A stretch of DNA of 64,000 bases from Haematobia irritans (GCF_050003625.1 NC_134398.1:203292583-203356582), one strand, 5' to 3'; shown: positions 35,320-48,470, counted from the stretch's first letter. The notes: a model not told the origin generated them from the sequence alone. A program made the numbers and translations.

Positions 35320-37990
35320 ACAAAATTTTTTCTATAGAAATTTTTTTACAAAATTATATATAGGACATTTTTGGTTAGGTTTTATAACTATAGAAAATTT
35401 TCAAAAAACCAAACAAAAAAATTTTCCATTGGAAATTTTTGAAAATTTGGTTTCTCGAAAAAGTTTTCGAAAATCTTTTTGGAAAATTTTATTTCTATAA
35501 AAAACACTTCGGATATATTTATTTCTGTAGAAAATTTTTGGCAAATTTATTTCAATAGCAATTTTTTGGGAAAAATTTCTATATAAAATTTTAGTTCTAT
35601 AGAAATTTTTCGGAAAAATTTATTTCTATAGACATTTATGTTTGCCCAGCAAAAACTCCTATTACTAGGTATGAGTACAAGTATGCCTGCGCCAAATATG
35701 GAAAATATTCGAAAAATTTTATTTCTATAAAAAATTTCGGAAAAAAATTATTTCTATTAAAAAATTCCGGAATATTTTATTTCTAAAGAAAACTTTTGGA
35801 ACAATTTATTTCTAACGAAATTTTTTTTAAAAAAATTTTATGTGTGTAGAAAACATTATAAATATATTATTTCACACAGAAAATTTTCGGAAATTTTTAT
35901 TTCTTTCGGACTATTGTATTTCTGTTTTTATTGCTATAGAAAAATTTCGGAAATATTTATATTCTATAGAAATTTTTCGGAAAAATTTATTTCTATAGAC
36001 ATTTTTCGGAAGCATTTATGTTTGCCCAGAAAAAATTTCTATTACTAGGTATGAGTACAAGTATGCCTGCGCCAAATATGGAAAATATTCGAAAAATTTT
36101 ATTTCTATAACAAATTTCGGAAAAAAATTATTTCTATTAAAAAATTCCGGAATATTTTATTTCTAAAGAAAACCTTTGGAACACTTTATTTCTAACGAAA
36201 TTTTTTGAATAATTTTATGGGTGTAGAAAACATTACAAATATATTATTTCACACAGAAAATTTTCGGAAATTTTTATTTCTTTCGGACTATTGTATTTCT
36301 GTTTTTATTGCTATAGAAATTTTTCGGAAAAATTTATTTCTATAGACATTTTTCGGAAACATTTATGTTTGCCCAGCAAAAATTCCTATTCCTAGGAATC
36401 AAGTATGCCTGCGCCAAATATGGAAAATATTCGAAAAATTTTATTTCTATTTTAATAGAAATAAAAAATTCCGGAATATTTTATTTCTAAAGAAAGCCTT
36501 TGGAACATTTTATTTCTAATGAAAATTTTTAATAAAAATTTATGTGTATAGAAAACATTACAAATATATTATTTCACACAGAAAATTTTCGGAAATTTTT
36601 ATTTCTTTCGGACTATTGTATTTCTGTTTTTATTGCTATAGAAAATTTTCGGAAATATTTATATTCTATAGAAATTTTTCGGAAACATTTATGTTTGCCC
36701 AAGCAAAAACTCCTATTCCTAGGTATGAGTACAAGTATGCCTGCGCCAAATATGGAAAATATTCGAAAAATTTTATTTCTATAAAAAATTTCGGAAAAAT
36801 TATTTCTATTAAAAAATTCCGGAATATTTTATTTCTAAAGAAAATCTTTGGAACATTTTATTTCTAACGAAAATTTTTGTAGAAAGCATTACAAATATCT
36901 TATTTCCGCAGAAAATTTTCGGAAATTTGTATTTTTTTCGGAATATTGTATTTCTGTTTTTATTGCTATAGAAAATTTTCGGAAATATTTATATTCTATA
37001 GAAATTTTTCGGAAACATTTATGTTTGCCAAGCAAAAATTCCTATTGCTACGTATGAGTACAAGTATGCCTGCGCCAAATATGGAAAATTTTCGAATAAT
37101 TTTATTTCTACAAAAAATTTCGGGGAAAAAATTATTTCTATTAAAAAATTCCGGAATATTTTATCTCTAAATAAAACCTTTGGAACATTTTATTTCTAAT
37201 GAAAATTTTTAATAAAAATTTATGTATATAGAAAACATTACAAATATCGTATTTCCACAGAAAATTTTCGGAAATTTTTATTTTTTCTGAATATCGTATT
37301 TCTGTTTTTATTGCTATAGAAAATTTTCGGAAATATTTATTTCTAAAGAAAATTTTATTTCTAAAGAAAAGTTTGGGAAAATATTATTTTTATAGAAAAT
37401 TTTCGGAAACATTTATTCCTAGACATTTTTCGAAAACATTAATTTCGATAGAAATTTTTCGGTAAAATTTATTTCTATAAACAAATTTTTATTTCTTTGT
37501 TGGAAAATTTTATTTCTACAGAAAAATTTTATTTCGTTTGAGAATTTTATTTAGTTTGAATATTTTATTTCGTTTGAAAATTTTATTTCGTTTGAAAATT
37601 TTATTTCTATAGAAAATTTTGGAAAAATTTATTTCTGTAGAAATGTTTGGGAAAATTTTATTCGTATAGAAAATTGTATAGCATTTTTATTTCTATAAAC
37701 AATTTTAGAAAATTTTGTTTCTCGAGAAAATTTTTAGAAATTTTACTTTCAAAAAATTGGAAAATTTTGTATCTGCAAAAAATTATTGGAACATTTTCTC
37801 TTCGGTAGAAATTTTTCGGAAAATGTATTTCTATAGAAAAATTTCGGAAACATTTATTTCTATAAAAAAATGTTGTAAAGTTTTATTTCTATAGAAAATT
37901 TTCACAAAATTGTATTACTATAACAATTTTCGTAAATGTTTTTCTATTGAAAATTATTTGTATTTATTTAAAGTTTGTTTTTATAGAAAA
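35320..37990 (+). repeat. 29-bp CTATAG satellite, TTCGGAAA variant block
   Basis: Monomers read TTTCTATAGAAATTTTTCGGAAAAATTTA. Five higher-order units of 326-380 bp cover 35638-37170. Their frames stay open for 70-107 codons because of the repeat. Confidence 0.93.
35638..37170 (+). repeat. Higher-order repeat, five units of 326-380 bp with a non-satellite insert
   Basis: Units start TATGTTTGCCCAGC at 35638, 36018, 36364, 36690 and 37020. Each carries a non-satellite block (CCTATT(A/C)CTAGGTATGAGT, ACAAGTATGCCTGCGCCAAA) and a second marker TTTCGGACTATTGTATTTCT with TTTTTATTGCTATAG. A third marker is GTAGAAAACATTA(T/C)AAATAT. Confidence 0.92.
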
Positions 37991-38065
37991 TTTGCAAAAC
38001 AAAAAAAAAACACACACACACACATTTATAATTATCAAGATAGTTAATTTCATTAATATTGTTTT

Positions 38066-38130
38066 GTTTGCAGCTTAAAACCATTTGGTGACTAAACTTC
38101 ACATAGCCAAATTTATTTGGGCAAAGTAAA
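38066..38130 (+). repeat. Conserved non-satellite module, partial copy
   Basis: GTTTGCAGCTTAAAACCATT, GGTGACTAAACTT and AAATTTATTTGGGCAAAGTA match the first part of the module at 2028-2250 (read on the minus strand) and 63162-63371. The middle and end are deleted, and satellite resumes on the right. Confidence 0.65.
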
Positions 38131-38139
38131 ATGGTGAAT

Positions 38140-38590
38140 TTAGTTTATTTCTGTAGAAATTTTTCAGCAAAATTTTATTTCTATTAAAAGTTTTCTGCAT
38201 CACTTTATTTGTAGAGAAATGTTTCGGAAGTTTTTATTTTTATAGAAAGTTTCTATTTTTCGAAAAAAAAATTAAATACATCAGTTCTTGAGAAGATATT
38301 TGAAAATGTATCTCTATTGAAAATTTAACATAACATTTATTTCTATAAACAATTTTCTACAAGACTTTATTTCTATAGACATTTTTCTGCAAAACTGTAT
38401 CTCTATAGAAAATTTTTGTAAAATTTGATTACTATAGAAAATTTTGGAAAAATTTGATTACTATAGAAAATTTTGGAAAAATTTTGTTTATATACACAAA
38501 TTTCGAAAGATTTTATTACTACAGAAAATTTTTTGAAAATTTTATTTCTATAAAAAATTTTTAGAAATGACGTCTATTGACAAAATGTGA
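38140..38590 (+). repeat. Degenerate 29-bp CTATAG satellite, block 8
   Basis: About 15 diverged monomers (TTTCTATAGACATTTTTCTGC, TACTATAGAAAATTTTGG). Confidence 0.85.
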
Positions 38591-39600
38591 AAATGCTTGT
38601 AACTTTGTACATAAAACTTTTGTAGGTTTTTTCTATCATCAACGGAAAGCGGACTTAAGAACTTATGTCTTAGAAATTTGACTTTCTCCATATCCATATA
38701 TAAACTAGTTAATCTAAGTAAGTATAGTCAAACTTTCCAATCTTGCTAATTTGGCATCACATTATCGGATTAATAACAATTCATTAAAATATTCTTCATC
38801 TTCTCCTATTCTAAATCTCAAATAACGCTTTCATTTAAATTTTTCCATGACCATGGTCAACTATCAATCAAAAGGTATTAGCATTCATTAGCAAAACTCA
38901 TCTAACGCTCAATGACCCAAGCTTTCTGCCAATATTCACTCTCACTCGCCATCGTTAAAATGGAATAAAGAATAAAAAAAAATAAAAATAAAACAAAAAC
39001 ACCACATTTGTTTTTCAGACCATTTGTCCAAGTTTCACTTTGGGTTATTTATGGGAAGAAATGGAATTTAAATTTGTCTATGCGATTTTTTGTAAGAGGT
39101 TAGTGGCCATTATTACTTTGCATTGTCTCTTTAGTATGACTGGCTGATGCCAGTCAGTACTTTCATTTGTCCCAATTGAATGGACTTCGTTACTTTGCTG
39201 CACTTACATTCATTTCTTAATAAAAAACAAAGTTTTTTGTTAACTCCATATTTTGTGGTTATGGCTTGTGGCGGTTGTACTTTATTTTTCTGAAATTTTC
39301 TTGGTTGTATTGCTCTCTTTTTGTGCTTCATTGCAAAAATATATGTGTGAACTAAATTCATTGTATTCACATAAGGAGAGTATGCAGATTATTTTTTTTT
39401 TTGCATGTAGGTTTTTTATAGCCCATGTTTTCCTATTGAAACTTTGTGGTTTTTGTTTCGCCGAAAACAACCCAGTGTTCAACTTTTTCTATTCACCTGG
39501 TTTACTCTGGTTACTTTATAAAATTTTTATTTTTATTTTTTATTATATGAATCCCTAGGCCATCCTCTTGATTTTGCAGCATTTCCTTTGATCCAATTGT
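38591..39600. other. Non-satellite spacer, no gene seen
   Basis: T-rich unique sequence. A 101-codon plus-strand frame (39253-39558) is Phe/Leu/Tyr-rich and overlaps 66-79-codon frames on the other strand. I see no motif and read it as chance. Confidence 0.55.
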
Positions 39601-41149
39601 TCTATGAAAATGAAATTTTGACAAAATTTCCTATAGAAATAAAATTTTGAAAAAAATTCTATAGAAATAAAATTTTGAGAAAATTTCCGAGAGAAATGAA
39701 ATTATGACAAAATTTCCGAGAAAAATGAAAATTTTAAAAAATTTCTATAGAAATGAAAATTAAAAAAAAAAAATCTACAGAAATTTCCTAGAAATATTTT
39801 TTTTTACAGAATTTCCTATAGAAATGAAATTTTGACAAAATTTTCTATGGCAATAAAATTTTGAAAACATTTTCTAAGGAAATAAAATTTTGAAAAAATT
39901 TCCTATACAAATGAAATTTAGACAAAATTTCCAATAGAGATAAAATTTTAACAAGATATTCTATAGCAATAAAATTGAGACAAAATTTTCTATAGAAATA
40001 AAATTTTCTACAGCGATAAAATTTTGAGAAAATTTTCTATTAAGATAAAATTTTGACAAAATTTTCTATAGAGATAAAATTTTGACAAAATTTTCTATAG
40101 AAATGAAATTTTGACAACATTTTCTATCAAAATGAAATTTTGACAAAATTTCCTAAAGAAGCGCAATTTTGATAAAAAATTCCTATAGAAATGAAATTTT
40201 GACAAAATTTTCTATAGAAATGAAATTTTGACAAAATTTTCTATAGAGATAAAATTTTGATAAAATTTCGCATAAAAATAAAATTTTGACAAAATTTTCT
40301 ATAGAGATAAAATTTTTACAAATTTTCTATAGAGATAAAATTTTTACAAATTTTCTATAGAGAAAAAAAATTTATAACATTTTGACAAATTTTTCTATAA
40401 AATTGAAATTTTGACAAAATTTCCTATAGAAATGACATTTTGACCAAATTTTCTATAGAGAAAAAAATTTTGACAAAATTCTCTATAGAGATAATATTTT
40501 GACAAAATTCTCTATAGAGATAAAATTTTGGCAAAATTCTCTATAGAGAAAAAATTTTTGACGAAATTTTCTATAGAGCAAAAATTTTGACAAAATTTTC
40601 TATAGAGATAAAATTTTGACAAATTTTTCTATAGAGATAAAATTTTGACAAAATTTTCTACAGCGATAAAATTTTGACAAAATTTTCTATACATATAAAA
40701 TTTTGACAAAATGTTCTATAGAGATAAACTTTTGATAAAATTTTCTATAGAAATAAAATTTTGACAAAGTTTTCTATAGTGATAAAATTTTGACAAAATT
40801 TTCTATAGAGATAAACTTTTGATAAAATTTTCTATAGAGATAAAATTTTGACAAAATTTTCTATAGAGATAAAATTTTGACAAAATTATCTAAAGAAATA
40901 AAATTTTGACAAAATTTTCTATAGAGATAAAATTTTCACAAAATTTTTTATAGAGATACAATTTTGACAAAATTTGCTATAGAGATAAAATTTTGACAAA
41001 ATTTCCGAGAGAAATGAAATTATGACAAAATTTCCGAGAAAAATTAAAATTTTAAAAAATTGCTATAGAAATGAAAATTTAAAAAAATCTACAGAAATCT
41101 CCTAGAAATATTTTTTTTACAGAATTTCCTATAGAAATGAAATTTTGAC

Positions 41150-43550
41150 AAAATTTTCTATGGCAATAAAATTTTGAAAAAATTTCCAACAGAGATAAAA
41201 TTTTTACAAAATTTTCTGTAGCAATAAAATTTTGACACAATTTTCTACAGAAATAAAATTTTGACAAAATATTCTAACGAGCTAAAATTTTGAGAAGATC
41301 TCCTATAGAGATAAAGTGTTGACAAAATTTTCGATATAGATAAAATTTTGACAAAATTTTTTATAGAGATTAAATTATGACAAAATTTTTCTATAGAGAT
41401 AAAATTTTGACAAAATTTTCTATATAAATACAATTTTAACAAAATTTTCTAAAGAAGTAAAATTTTGACAAAAGTTCTTATAGAAATAAAATGTTGACAA
41501 AATTTTCTATAGAAATAAAATTTTGACAAAATTTTCTATAGAAATAAAATTTTGACAAAATTTTATATAGAAATAAAATTTTGACAAAATTTTATATAGA
41601 AATAAAATTTTGACAAAATTTTTTATAGAGATAAAATTTTGACAAAATTTTATATAGAAATAAAATTTTGACAAAATGTTCTATAGAAATAAAATTTTGA
41701 CAAAATTTTCTATAAAAATGAAATTTTGACAAAATTTTCTATGGCAATAAAATTTTGAAAAAATTTCCAATAGAGATAAAATTTTTACAAAATTTTCTGT
41801 AGCAATAAAATTTTGACACAATTTTCTACAGAAATAAAATTTTGACAAAATATTCTAACGAGCTAAAATTTTGAGAAGATCTCCTATAGAGATAAAGTGT
41901 TGACAAAATTTTCGATATACACAGTCTCACATAAGTTTACATACCCTTGAGGTTTTTACCTTATAACTAAACATGTTTCTTGTTGTTGTTTATAATCCAG
42001 ACTAAAAACATCTTCTTGAAAATGGACAAATACTTTGTTTTTCAAATTAATTTACAAAATCTAAAGCATATATATGCATATTTTATTATATTTTAATAAT
42101 TAAAGAAAATACAATTTCTTAAACCGTATGTAAACTTGTGTAAGACTGTGTAGATAAAATTTTGACAAAATTTTTTATAGAGATTAAATTTTGACAAAAT
42201 TTTTCTATAGAGATAAAATTTTGACAAAATTTTCTATAGAGATAAAATTTTGACAAAATTTTCTATAGAGATAATATTTTGACAAAATTTTCTATAGAGA
42301 TAAAATTTTGACAATATTTTCTATAGAGATAAAATTTTGACAAAATTTTCTATTAAGATAAAATTTTGACAAAATGTTAAATAGAGATAAAATTTTGACA
42401 ACATTTTCTATAGATATTAAATTTTGAGAAAATTTTCTATAGAAATAAAATTTTTACAAAATTTTCTATAGTGATATAATTTTGACAAAATTTCCTATAG
42501 AAATGATTTTTGACAAAATTTTGTATAGAGATAAAATTTTGACAAAATTTTCTAGAGAGATACAATTTTGACAAAATTTTCTATAGAGATACAATTTTGA
42601 CAAAATTTTCTATAGAAATAAAATTTTGACAAAATTTTCTATAGAAATAAAATTTTGACAAAATTTTCTATAGAAATAAAATTTTGACAAAATTTTCTAC
42701 AGAAATAAAATTTTGACAAAATATTCTATAGAGATAAAATTTTGAGAAGATCTTCTATAGAAATAAAATGTTGACAAAATTTTCTATAGAGGAAAAAATT
42801 TGATAAAATTTTCTATAGAAGAAAATTTTGACAAAATTTTCTATAGAGATAAAATGTTGACAAAATTTTCTATAGAGATAATATTTTGACAAAATTCTCT
42901 ATAGAGAAAAAAATCTTGACAAAATTCTCTATAGAGAGAAAAATCTTGACAAAATTTACAGAAATAAAATGTTGACAAAATTTTCTATAGAGATAAAATT
43001 TTGACAAAATTTTCTTTAAAGATAATTTTTTTTACAAAATTTTCTATAGAGATAAAATTTTGACAAAATTTTCTATAGAGATAAAATTTTGACAAAATTT
43101 TCTATAGAGATAAATTTTTGACAAAATTTTCTATAGAGATAAAATTTTGACAAAATTTTCTAGAGAGATACAATTTTGACAAAATTTTCTATATAGATAC
43201 AATTTTGACAAAATTTTCTATAGAAATAAAATTTTGACAAAATTTTCTATAGAAATAAAATTTTGACAAAATTTTCTACAGAAATAAAATTTTGACAAAA
43301 TATTCTATAGAGATAAAATTTTGAGAAGATCTTCTATAGAAATAAAATGTTGACAAAATTTTCTATAGAGAAAAAAATTTGATAAAATTTTCTATAGAAG
43401 AAAATTTTGATAAAATTTTCTATAGAGATAAAATTTTGACAAAATATTCTATAGAGATAATATTTTGACAAAATTCTCTATAGAGAAAAAAATCTTTACA
43501 AAATTCTCTATAGAGAGAAAAATCTTGACAAAATTTACAGAAATAAAATT
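41150..43550 (-). repeat. Higher-order repeat of about 580 bp (20 monomers)
   Basis: The rare word GAGAAGATCT occurs at 41292, 41873, 42744 and 43323. Intervals are 581, 871 and 579; subtracting the MITE plus its 2-bp duplication makes the middle one 638. Flanking variants also match: GGCAATAAAATTTTGAAAAA at 41162 and 41743, and CTCTATAGAGAGAAAAATCT near 42926 and 43505. Confidence 0.88.
41920..42150. mobile_element. Tc1-type MITE (231 bp) inside satellite, with empty site in the sister copy
   Basis: The left end CACAGTCTCACATAAGTTTA and right end inverse (CACAGTCTTACACAAGTTTA) match at 23 of 25 positions through CATAC. TA flanks both sides (41918-41919, 42151-42152). The sister higher-order unit reads TTCGATATAGATAAAATTTT at 41329, the exact pre-insertion site with a single TA. 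The ...AAGTTTACATAC... terminus resembles those of Tc1-like elements. No coding sequence. Confidence 0.95.
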
Positions 43551-44095
43551 TTGACAAAATATTTTTTTTCTATAGAGATAAAATTTTGACAAAATTTTCT
43601 ATAGAGATTAATTTTTGACAAAATTTTCTATAGAGATAAAAATTTGACAAAATTTTCTATAGATATAAAATTTTGAAAAAGTTTTCTATAGATATAAAAT
43701 TTTGACAAAATTTTCTATAGAAATGAAATATTGACTAAATTTTCTGTAGAGAAAAAATTTTGACAAAATTTTCTATAGAGATAAAATTTTGACAAATTTT
43801 TTTATAGAGATAAAATTTTGACAAAATTTTCTATAGATATACAATTTTGACAAAATTTTCTATAGAGATAAAATTTTGACAAAATTTTCTATAGAGATAA
43901 AATTTTGACAAAATTTCCTATAGAAATAAAATTTTGACAAAATTTCCTATGGAAATGAAATTTTGACAAAATTTCCTATGGAAACGAAATTTTCCAAAAA
44001 TTTTTTATAGAAATAAAATGTTGAGAAAATTTAAAATAAAAAAAATTATTAAATTTCTATAGAAATGAAATTTTGACAAAATATCGACGAAATTT

Positions 44096-44494
44096 TCCCA
44101 AGAGCTCAATGAATTTTTCAGCTCCATAAATTCTTCACCTTTTACTGTATTCCACATCTCACTAAATAGTAGCAATGTACCATTGATACTTTGCTCCGGC
44201 GAGTGCGTAAATTACACGAAATGATAAAGCCTGAAATAAGACGTAAATAATTATTTGCGTAATAGTTTTTATGTTGGCCTTGTGACTGAAGTGTGTGTGA
44301 AATAACACTCGATAATTGTGGTGTAATTACCCAAGTGTTCTGCAATGAAACTAATTTTCAATTCGTAGGAAATAAAAAGAAAAGAAATAAACTTGTAATA
44401 TAATTAAGATTTTTTAACGGTAAAGAAAAAGTAATAATAATAGAATTATTGAAATTATATTGAAAGTGAAATAATATAGAAAATATTATATCCA
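44096..44494. other. Short non-satellite spacer
   Basis: No gene seen. A 67-codon minus-strand frame (44142-44345) is without motif. Confidence 0.5.
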
Positions 44495-45000
44495 AAAATA
44501 TTTCTATGAAAATAAAATTTCGACGATATTATATATAAATATAAAATTTCGACCATATTTGCTATTAAAACAAAATTTCGTAATTTTCTATAAAAACCTA
44601 ATAAAACATATTTTCTATGAAAAATATAATTTCGACAATATTTTCTATAAAAATAAAATTTCGACGATATTTTCTATTAAAATAAAATTTCGACGATATT
44701 TTTTATAAAAATAAAATTTCGACAATATTTTCTATTAAAGTAAAATTTCGACGATATGTTTTATAAAAATAAAATATCGACGATATTTTCTATAAAAACT
44801 AAAATTTCGACGATATTTTCCATAAAAATAAAATTTTGACGAAATTTTCTATAGAAATAAAATTTCGACAAAAATTTCTATAGAATTAAAATTTCGACGA
44901 CATTTTCTGTAAAAACAAAATTTTCTACAAAAATAAAATTTCTCCGAAATTTCCTTATGAATTAAAATTTATACGAAATTTCCTATAGAATTATGTTCAT
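44495..45000 (-). repeat. 29-bp satellite, CGACGATATTTT variant block
   Basis: About 17 monomers reading TATAAAAATAAAATTTCGACGATATTTTC. The palindromic CTATAG is mostly replaced by CTATAAA or CTATTAA, so this subfamily has lost the dyad. Confidence 0.9.
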
Positions 45001-46985
45001 TTAAAATAATATATTTCCACAAAAACACAATTTCATAAATATTGATGATTTATTTTAACATTAATTTTCTAAATTGAGAATTTTTCATAAAAAAAAACAA
45101 ATTTGTTTCTTTAAAACTTATCGATCAAATCAACTTGTTTAGTGTATTTTCTATGAACTAAAATAATTCTCTTATCAAATTTTTCACGATACATTTTCTT
45201 TGTTTAGAATTCCTAACTCAAGTACGATTTAGGTTTAAATGCCACTTGAATTGATGATAACAATTGCCATTGATTAAATTGAATTGAATTTTATAAAAAT
45301 CACATTTAAATTATTAACCATTATATTTTACGTGTATTTAATGTGATTTCGATATCATTTCATTCGTTTGTTCGTTTATTCGATTGTTGTCGATCACTTG
45401 AGGTTTAATCCCCCCCAATACCAACACACAAATGCTCTATTGTTTGTTTTCGATAACCAAAGCATGGTGAATTGTGGAGTATTGTGACAAAAAAAAGGGG
45501 GCCATCTCACACAATAGAGGCCACTACTACAATAGAGCGGAGAAAATTTGTGTTGCCCCTCTCTATGTGATTGTTTTTTCGTATTTATATGGAAAAGAGT
45601 AAACAAAGAGTACACACATTCAATGTCACATCTCTATTGCTGTAGAATAACTTGAAGGCTCCACATACACACACATACAAACATGTAGGGAATCAAAGAA
45701 AACATTGGTGGCTATGAATGTGTGTGCTGTAGTTTGTGGGCTACCTTCTTGTTTGTGGGGAAAAAAAGAAATTCCCCAAACAAAAATAAAAACAAAAGCA
45801 TACACACACAATTCACAGATTGCCGAGAGACTCATGGCTAAGAGAAATATGGAGTATTGCTGGAATTTCTGAATGCCGGGTAAAATAAGTTTCAAATTTT
45901 GACAAATAAAACCGCACAAAATCTTTTTACGACTTTTTGGGATGGATGGCGATGGATTTACGACGACAAATGGGCAAGCTCGGAAATGAGCTGATTGAAT
46001 GAGTGGGAATGAATATGGAAAGGAAGGAAGGGAAAAAAGCATTTATAATGAAAATGATACGACGTCGCGCTTCCATTGTGTTCTCTTTCTTCTCCTAATG
46101 CTTAGGGTATAGGGTAAATATGGAACGACGACAACAAACCAAATGAATTAAGAGAGCCGCCAGCAGTTACAAACAAAACAGGTTCCGCCGTCCTCTTATT
46201 CCTTGTAGTCAGAATGTGTTTGACGTTGGATGCCTTATGGCTATGCTAGAATTCTATGGGATATCTTTACAGTGATGACGCAGAAACGAATGGAGAAATC
46301 CCCTTCAAATGGATGGATGTGTGTTGTGTTCATAAGTCAGCCAGGCAAAACAATAACAGAGCGGGAAAATCCCTAATCCAGCAGCCAAACAAGTAAACAT
46401 TTTTTTTTCGTTTGAAACAACAGAAATTGAAATCTTACTTAGTTCGTCTCCATTTCCTAGTGACTTAAAACAATTTGCAATAGGGAAGCTGGAAATGAAA
46501 ATAAATAAAAAATGAGCATAATAAAGGCAGCGACGAATTTCAAATGCCCTTCACACCAAGGAACTTTTTGGTAAAAAAAATAGAGATCAAACAATTTTTA
46601 AGTTTTGAAAAGTTAGCACAAATGTAATCTGTAGCTTATTTTGAGAGAAGAGAAGAAATTTATTAGAATAAGAAACTCTTCCACATATAACTGTCAATAG
46701 GGTTGCCAGATAGCGAATCAAAGGGTACATATTAAAAAATCCTGATAAAGAGACTTTTATAGGACAAGTACCAAAATTTGCAGGCCTGCCAACAGCTGAT
46801 TGAATACAATTAAACAAAGGTGATTATTTTGGCGAAATAATCCCATTTATTTCAGCTGCCATATATATTCCAGTAACAGTGCATTCTATTGTTTACAAGT
46901 TTATAAAAGCATTTTGATATATTGCATAAAGAAATAAAAAAAATTAAATCTAAAGCTATTTTGATTAATCGGTCGATCGAAATGT
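45001..46985. other. Largest non-repetitive spacer, no gene recognised
   Basis: About 2 kb of mostly unique sequence with the least satellite-like base composition in the window. The longest frame is 138 codons on the minus strand (45626-46042); it is rich in Phe, Ser, Ile and Cys and its start is arbitrary. It has one hydrophobic run (IFLLAMSLSAICELCVYAFV) but no family motif, no splice signals I trust and no repeats. This is where I would look first for conserved regulatory DNA or a small exon. Confidence 0.4.
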
Positions 46986-47004
46986 CTTAGATTTCTAAAA
47001 AAAA

Positions 47005-48156
47005 AACAAGTATATACGGCCGTAAGTTCGGCCAGGCCGAATCTTATGTACCCTCCACCATGGATTGCGTAGAAACTTCTACGAAAGATTGTAATCCACA
47101 ATCGAATTTCTTGGGTTGTGGAAATACTTTCCGATGGCAAGGTATCATAAACTACTTAACATCGTCTTCGGTTTATCTAAGGGCTATATATAACTATAGA
47201 CCGATATGGACCTAATTAGGCATGGTTGTTAAAGGCCATATACTAGCCAAATGTACCAAATTTCAACTTAATCAGATGAAATTTGCTCCTCAAGAGGCTC
47301 CAAAACGAAATCTGGGGATCGGTTTAGATGGGGGCTATATATGATTATGGACCGATATGGACCGATATGGACCAATTTTGGCATGTTTGTTAAACACCAT
47401 ATACTAACACCACGTACTAAATTTCAACCGGATCGAATGAATTTGGCTCCTCCAAGAGGCTACAGAGTTCAAATCTGGGGATCGCTTTATATGGGGGCTA
47501 TATATAATTATGAACCGATATGAACCAATTTTTGCATGGTTGTTAGAGACTATATACCAAATTTCAGCCTAATCGGATGAAATTTGCTTCTTTTATTGGC
47601 TCCGCAAGCCAAATCTGGGGATCGGTTTATATGGGGACTATATATTGTTAGAGATATACTAACACCATGTACCAAATTTCAGCCGGATCGGATGAAATTC
47701 GCTTCTCTTTGAGGCTCCGCAAGCCAAATCTGAGGATCGGTTTATATAGAAGCTATATATAATTATGGACCGATGTAGACCACTTTTCGCATGGTTGTTA
47801 GAGACCATGTACCCAATTTCAGCCACATCGGATGAAATATGCTTCTCTTAGAGGCGTCGCAAGCCAAATCTGGGGGTCCGTTTATATGGGGGCAATACGT
47901 AAAATTTGATCGATATGGCCCATTTGCAATACCATACGACCTACATCAATAACAACTACTTGTGCCAAGTTTCAAGTCGATAGCTTGTTTCGTTCGGAAG
48001 TTAGCGTGATTTCAACAGACGGACATGCTCAGATCGACTCAGAATTTCACAACGACCCAGAATATACATACCTTATGGGGTCCTAGAGCAATATTTCGCT
48101 GTGTTGCAAACGGAATAACAAAGTTAATATACTCCCATCCTATGGTGGAGGGTATA
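47005..48156 (-). mobile_element. Helentron/DINE-like non-autonomous element with internal tandem units (family 1)
   Basis: A hairpin GGCCGTAAGTTCGGCC (47018-47033) lies near one end. A 13-bp inverted repeat TACCCTCCACCAT (47049) pairs with ATGGTGGAGGGTA (48142), and the right end TATACTCCCATCC...GGTGGAGGGTATA is an imperfect palindrome. Between them are about six degenerate units of 140-165 bp with GATCGGTTTATATGGGGGC, TATATATAATTATG, ACCGATATGGACC and CATGGTTGTTAGAGACCATA. The 3' hairpin followed by CAAG/CTTG next to a poly-A/T run, and the inner tandem units, fit Helentron-associated elements such as DINE-1. The superfamily call is inference. Confidence 0.75.
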
Positions 48157-48348
48157 AAAAAGAGTCATCCTTACAAGTTTTCGCCTGAATCTGAGCCGAT
48201 TTTTGACTAAATTTGGCACTTATTTCTAAACTGTTAATTGTACTCTCTGTGCAAAATTTCAAGTAAATCGGATAAAAATTTTGAACTACGGTGGTCATAT
48301 GAGAGTAAATCGGGCGAAAGATATATATGGGAACTATACACGGTTACC

Positions 48349-48470
48349 ACATTTGGTAAAATTCTACCAAACATGGTAGATTTTTTACTGTATGGTAAAT
48401 TGGTAGAATTCTTAAAAGTTTGGAAGATTTCAAAAAATATTCCTCTCCAACTAAGGGGTACTTCATAAAT
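48349..48470 (-). repeat. Terminus of the array-carrying element (copy C, inverse)
   Basis: CGGTTACCACATTTGGTAAA, ATTCTACCAAACATGGTAGA, TAAATTGGTAGAATTC and CTCCAACTAAGGGGTACTTC match the right terminus at 13345-13471 on the opposite strand. It is followed by a short satellite block, then the copy is cut. Confidence 0.8.

Larger units (their letters stand above)
39601..44095 (-). repeat. 29-bp CTATAG satellite, GAGATA variant block (4.5 kb)
   Basis: Dominant monomer CTATAGAGATAAAATTTTGACAAAATTTT, with GAGATA instead of GAAATA. A 580-bp higher-order period is visible at 41150-43550, and a 231-bp MITE interrupts it at 41920-42150. Confidence 0.95.

Noticed and set aside
35842..37170. Plus-strand frames of 68-107 codons with FRKFLFLSDYCISVF repeats
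   Set aside because: Produced by the 326-380-bp higher-order satellite unit, not by selection on protein.
45626..46042. 138-codon minus-strand frame as a gene
   Set aside because: No homology that I recognise, biased composition, arbitrary start, and no supporting exon signals.
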